Assembly: GCA_046760785.1 (NCBI GenBank)
Contig: JBHIET010000078.1
Span: 1 to 15,947 of the forward strand
Length of the DNA: 15,947 nucleotides
From: JBHIET01 sp046760785
GTDB lineage: Bacteria; Chloroflexota; Anaerolineae; B4-G1
Direction: 5' to 3'
Shown here: positions 13,038 to 15,947 of the stretch, piece by piece
Layout of the letters: each line of letters opens with the position of its first letter
How positions within the stretch are numbered: the first letter of the stretch is position 1
Notes under the pieces: generated by a model
The model's input: the letters and a program-made list of their open reading frames with translations, nothing else
What the model was told of the DNA's origin: nothing
The model's database searches: none
Made by a program: the position numbers and the translations under genes

Positions 13038-14147
13038 TCACTCCACCACGTACTCCACGCCCGGCTCGCGGGCCACGACGTACTTCATCCCGCCCGCCTG
13101 GCGCACTATCCCCTTCAACTCCATCAGCGCCAGCGTGCTGGTCACCTGCGCGATGGGCAGACCCACCTGTTGCTGAAGTTCATCCACGTGGGTGGGCTCG
13201 GCCGAGAGGTGGGCCAGTAGCGCCGCCTCCGTCTCGTCAGCCGGGAGCACCTGGCGCGCCTCCACCTGCTCGGCCACCATCGTCAGATTCAGTTCCTCCA
13301 GGATGTCCTCCGGGCCGAGTACCACCTTGGCCCCATCCCGGATGAGCGCGTTAGTGCCGGCACTGCCGCGCATCAGGATAGAGCCCGGCACAGCGAAAAC
13401 GTCCCGTCCTTGCTCAGCGGCGTAGTCGGCGGTGATCAGCGCCCCACTCCGTATCCCCGCCTCGGTGATGAGCACGCCCAGGCTGAGCCCGCTGATGATG
13501 CGGTTGCGCGGCGGAAAGTTGCTCCCCTCAGGCGGCGTCCCCAGCGGGTAGTCGCCTACCAGTGCCCCATGGGCGACGATTTCCTGAGCCAACTTGCGAT
13601 GCTCCGGCGGATAAACCCGGTCAATGCCACAGCCCAGCGCGGCGATGGTGCGTCCCCCCGCCTCCAATGCTGCCCGATGCGCTTCGGCGTCAATACCCCG
13701 CGCCAGCCCGCTGACAATAGTGATGCCGCTGCGTGCCAGCGCCTTGACCAGTTGGCGGGTTACCTCCCGTCCGTAGGCCGAGGCCCGTCGTGTGCCGACC
13801 ACCGCCACCGCCCAGGCATCCTCCTCCGTGATTGTGCCCTTGACGTAGAGCACAGGCGGTGGGTCAGGGATCTCGCGGAGGAGGCGGGGGTAGTCGGGGC
13901 TTTCCCACGTGAACACTTGTGCGCCAGTGGCCCCAATCCGTTCCAACTCCTGATCCAGATCGAGCGCAGCCCGGGCTGCGAGAAGATTCTCCAGCGAGCG
14001 GCGGTCCAATCCGGCGCGCCGCAGTTCGCCGGACGGCGCGTGCCAGGCCCGTTCTATGTCGCCGAAGTAGTCGATCAATGCCCTCAGCCGCACCGGGCCG
14101 ATGCCACGCACGAGGTTGAACCCAATCCAATAACGTAGGTCATTCAT
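13038..14147 (-). CDS. dprA: DNA-processing protein DprA
   Basis: Binds incoming single-stranded DNA during natural transformation and loads RecA. The 369 residues include an N-terminal helix-hairpin-helix/SAM part (1-70, RYWIGFNLVRGIGPVRL). The Rossmann-like DprA core (about 78-285) has VAVVGTRRASAYG, IVSGLARGIDAEAHRAAL, TIAALGCGIDRVYPPEH, GSNFPPRNRIISGLS, EAGIRSGALITADYA and RDVFAVPGS. A C-terminal winged-helix domain (about 303-360) follows. ATG 14147 overlaps the rimM stop (ATGA), supporting this start over the longer open frame to 14207. It occupies the place where trmD commonly follows rimM. Presence suggests competence or recombination capacity; the other competence genes are not in view. 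Confidence 0.96.
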   Translation of the reverse strand: MNDLRYWIGFNLVRGIGPVRLRALIDYFGDIERAWHAPSGELRRAGLDRRSLENLLAARAALDLDQELERIGATGAQVFTWESPDYPRLLREIPDPPPVLYVKGTITEEDAWAVAVVGTRRASAYGREVTRQLVKALARSGITIVSGLARGIDAEAHRAALEAGGRTIAALGCGIDRVYPPEHRKLAQEIVAHGALVGDYPLGTPPEGSNFPPRNRIISGLSLGVLITEAGIRSGALITADYAAEQGRDVFAVPGSILMRGSAGTNALIRDGAKVVLGPEDILEELNLTMVAEQVEARQVLPADETEAALLAHLSAEPTHVDELQQQVGLPIAQVTSTLALMELKGIVRQAGGMKYVVAREPGVEYVVE

Positions 14148-14722
14148 CCTTCGTCTGCCAACGTGTCCTTTGCTAACATGCCCGGCAATAGATGCACTAC
14201 CATCCACTTCGACTCCAGATCAAGCTCAAGCACCACATCATCCACGGCTGGCAGGAGCACCTCGCCTCGCGGTCCCTGCACGACGTAAACGTCGTTGGCC
14301 CCGGTCTCAAGCACCTCGATCACCTGGCCTAACCACTCCCCACTCTCCGTCTCCACTCCTACGCCGACGAGTTGAAAGTGATAATACTCCCCCTCCTCAA
14401 GCGGCACGGCTTTCTCAACCGGAATCTGCACCAGCATGCCGCGCAGCTCATCGGCCCTGTTGCGGTCGTCGCAGCCCTCCAGTTTTAGCAGCAGCACCTC
14501 CTTGTGGAAACGTAGCTTCTCCACCAGATAGCGCTGCACTGCCTCAGGTGAGTCCGGATAAGCGAGGTAGAAATCGGTGTGCTGCCCCAGCCGCTCAGGA
14601 TAATCAGTGATGATTTCGACGCGCAGTTCACCTCGTACGCCGTGCGGCCGCAATATCCGCCCGATTGTTAAATAGCGGGGCTCAGGCGTGCACACTCTCC
14701 CTGAGCCCCTAATCACTTCCAT
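14144..14722 (-). CDS. rimM: Ribosome maturation factor RimM
   Basis: 16S rRNA processing factor that binds uS19 during 30S head assembly. The 192 residues match the family length. The N-terminal RimM barrel (about 17-105) has LTIGRILRPHGVRGELRVEIITDYPERL; the C-terminal PRC barrel (about 112-182) has YYHFQLVGVGVET, the typical GANDVYVVQGPRGEVLLPAVDDVV and a closing LLPGML. ATG 14722 was chosen because the longer open frame to 14839 runs into khpA; the SD is weak (GTGAC), suggesting coupling to khpA, which ends 31 nt upstream. The stop overlaps the dprA start. Confidence 0.95.
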   Translation of the reverse strand: MEVIRGSGRVCTPEPRYLTIGRILRPHGVRGELRVEIITDYPERLGQHTDFYLAYPDSPEAVQRYLVEKLRFHKEVLLLKLEGCDDRNRADELRGMLVQIPVEKAVPLEEGEYYHFQLVGVGVETESGEWLGQVIEVLETGANDVYVVQGPRGEVLLPAVDDVVLELDLESKWMVVHLLPGMLAKDTLADEG

Positions 14723-14753
14723 TGTCACGTTGTATGGCAACACCCATTGGCGC

Positions 14754-14990
14754 TTACACGATTTCAAGGGTGACCCGCTTTCCTTGCTTGGCAGCGAGTA
14801 CCCGGACGAGCGTGCGTATAGCGTTCGCGGTACGCCCACCCCTGCCGATCACGCGGCCCATGTCTTCCGGGCCGACCCGTAGTTCCAGGATCACCGAGGT
14901 CTCTCCCTCGATCTCAGAGACGTGGACCTGGGACGGGTCATCCACCAGCGACTTGGCGATGAATTCGACCAGTTCCTTTAGCGAAGTCAT
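14754..14990 (-). CDS. khpA: KH-domain RNA-binding protein KhpA
   Basis: A small single KH-domain protein of 78 residues, the normal size for KhpA (YlqC). The sequence starts SLKELVEFIAKSLVDDPSQV, continues with the beta strand ILELRVGPEDMG, and has the RNA-binding GxxG loop as VIGRGGRTANAIRTLV (GRGG at 49-52), ending with GKRVTLEIV. KhpA binds RNA, often with KhpB, and in several bacteria affects cell division and elongation. The start at 14990 has GGAGGAGC upstream; the open frame continues to 15068 without an SD. The position between rpsP and rimM is the usual one in bacteria. Confidence 0.94.
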   Translation of the reverse strand: MTSLKELVEFIAKSLVDDPSQVHVSEIEGETSVILELRVGPEDMGRVIGRGGRTANAIRTLVRVLAAKQGKRVTLEIV

Positions 14991-15084
14991 AGTTGCTCCT
15001 CCCTCCAGGTGTAGTTGATGCAAATGCCGTAAACAGTACGGAGACGCAGTGGAGGAGCGGAGTTCCACTGCGACGGGAAGCAGG

Positions 15085-15561
15085 TCATTCCTCTGTTGCT
15101 TCCTCTACCCCTTGCTCCTCGCTTTTCTCACCCTCATCCCCTGTCTCAACGGGCTCCGCTTCTAACTCCTCAGCTTCTGGCTCTACAGCCGGTTCTTCCG
15201 CTACAGGCATTGCGTGCTCCCGGCGGGTCTTGGAACTAATCTCCGGCGCAGCCTGGGTCGCTTCCTTCGCCTCGGCCACCAGCGCCTCCAAAGGCTCGCC
15301 CTGCTTGAGCCGCTCGAAGCGGGCCAGTGTGCCTTGCTTTTTCAGCAACCGGGCCACTGCATCGGTTGGCTGTGCCCCGACGCTCAGCCAGTACAGGGCG
15401 CGCTCTTCCTTGATCGTCACCGTTTCTGGTTCGGTGCGTGGGTTGTAGAAGCCGATGTTCTCGATGAAACGACCATCGCGGGGGGATCGCGAATCGGCCA
15501 CCACCACCCGATAACTGGGTTGTTTCTTCGCGCCTACGCGGCGCAATCGAATCTTGACCAT
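15085..15561 (-). CDS. rpsP: Ribosomal protein bS16 with long acidic C-terminal tail
   Basis: A component of the small ribosomal subunit body. Residues 1-85 are classic bS16: MVKIRLRRVGAKKQPSYRVV, VADSRSPRDGRFIENIGFYN, ERALYWLSVGAQPTDAVARLL. The family is usually 75-95 residues; here 158, because of a tail of about 70 residues that is strongly acidic and Glu/Ala-rich (EEPAVEPEAEELEAEPVE and on). The tail is probably disordered and solvent-exposed; extended acidic bS16 tails occur in some lineages. ATG 15561 follows GGAGG closely. It is the first gene of the cluster rpsP-khpA-rimM-dprA seen here. Confidence 0.96.
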   Translation of the reverse strand: MVKIRLRRVGAKKQPSYRVVVADSRSPRDGRFIENIGFYNPRTEPETVTIKEERALYWLSVGAQPTDAVARLLKKQGTLARFERLKQGEPLEALVAEAKEATQAAPEISSKTRREHAMPVAEEPAVEPEAEELEAEPVETGDEGEKSEEQGVEEATEE

Positions 15562-15635
15562 AGTCCTCCTGTCGTTGTGTGTAGGTTAGGAAACTGGTAA
15601 ATTGGTAGATTGGTAATCGGTCGCCTAACCGGCTG
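15562..15635 (-). repeat. rpsP leader with short tandem repeats and a long-range 7 bp inverted repeat
   Basis: On the minus strand three 8-base units of the form ACCAATYT/ACCAGTTT lie side by side (about 15590-15614), bounded by GGTTAGG and CCTAACC (15623-15629 and 15584-15590 region) that can pair into a 7 bp stem. No riboswitch or ribosomal-protein leader fold is recognised. No convincing promoter for rpsP is seen here; it may lie further right. Confidence 0.4.
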
Positions 15636-15771
15636 GCGCAATCGCCCCCAGCAGCCAGGCCGCGCGCAGCGTGCCGCACAAAGCCGAAAGGATTCTATTG
15701 ACCGTTGCCGAGGCGTAGGCTTGCGCCAGCCTGGACCGTAGAGCCTGGGCGTGAGAGAAGCACACCTTTGA
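15625..15771 (-). pseudogene. Fragment resembling the core-binding domain of a tyrosine integrase
   Basis: This 48-residue open stretch, between two in-frame stops, reads SHAQALRSRLAQAYASAT and then VNRILSALCGTLRAAWLLG. It resembles the N-terminal helix bundle of phage-type tyrosine integrases (pattern: Q-x-T/A-Q-A-I/L-R, YAPAT-N-x-x-L-x-A-L-R-G-x-L-R-x-A-W-x-L-G). There is no catalytic domain, and the upstream ELRL piece (about 15772-15790) appears in another frame, so it looks like a frameshifted, truncated remnant. The match is by eye; chance similarity is possible because the fragment is short. Confidence 0.5.
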
Positions 15772-15947
15772 CTAATCGCAACTCAATAGAGGGCGCCTAA
15801 AGAAAAGCCAGAGACCCCTGGTGAAAGAGCAACCGCCGGCCTGTTTATATAGAAGCGCTCTCCTAGGGGCTTCGTGAACCATGCCCTTTATCTACCTAGA
15901 TTTCGCCCAAATTAACGGCAACTTGCAGGGGTGTCAGCAGGGGCGGG
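15772..15947. other. Right-edge stretch without a recognisable gene
   Basis: I see no open frame with coding character and no RNA gene here. A short minus-strand frame at 15896-15946 reads PPLLTPLQVAVNLGEI then a stop, faintly like the start of a helix-turn-helix excisionase domain. Together with the integrase-like fragment it may be the remains of a mobile element. The A/T-rich TATATA near 15846 is not paired with a good -35. Confidence 0.4.

Noticed and set aside
15590..15614. CRISPR-like array upstream of rpsP
   Set aside because: Only three 8-base tandem units with no spacers; simple short tandem repeat.
15640..15880. Structured RNA gene (tmRNA, SRP RNA or RNase P) at the right edge
   Set aside because: None of the conserved motifs of these RNAs could be found on either strand.

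Overview
The window looks like chromosomal DNA of a Chloroflexota bacterium, most likely an Anaerolineae relative. This is inferred from several traits: GC-rich genes, extracytoplasmic proteins with long Pro/Thr-rich linkers behind an N-terminal membrane anchor, a topoisomerase I preceded by a small DUF5679-type zinc domain, and several lineage-type hypothetical proteins. No database search was possible.

Left part (1-4130). A divergent pair shares a 170 bp promoter region. Leftward lies a membrane-anchored SurA-like/peroxiredoxin-like fusion whose reading frame is interrupted only by one TGA, exactly where the peroxidatic cysteine of the redoxin fold belongs. A 7 bp stem with a G-first loop follows at the spacing of a bacterial SECIS, so I read it as one 385-residue selenoprotein. 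Rightward lie a LytR-CpsA-Psr cell-envelope enzyme and an M24 (Xaa-Pro) peptidase, probably co-transcribed.

Middle (4131-7822). A repeat-rich non-coding stretch runs into the 3' end of a conserved hypothetical gene, whose last residues are repeat-encoded. Then come tRNA-His(GTG) and tRNA-Arg(TCG), transcribed leftward. They are divergent from a small uncharacterised gene whose ribosome-binding site overlaps the tRNA promoter -35. A class I methyltransferase and a two-TM hypothetical protein follow on the minus strand.

Right part (7823-15561). A long minus-strand cluster runs, in transcription order: rpsP, khpA, rimM, dprA, a GDP-mannose pyrophosphorylase gene (manC-like), two overlapping TIGR04076-like genes, topA, xerC. 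ATGA/GTGA overlaps and short gaps suggest an operon joining ribosome biogenesis, DNA uptake/processing, sugar-nucleotide synthesis and DNA topology/chromosome resolution. topA carries an in-frame insertion made of a long GC-rich palindrome.

Right edge (15562-15947). No intact gene is seen. There is a decayed fragment resembling the N-terminal core-binding domain of a tyrosine integrase, and short A/T-rich tandem repeats before rpsP.

The most interesting item is the putative selenoprotein; the repeat-derived protein segments (topA, the 4460-5056 gene) come second.
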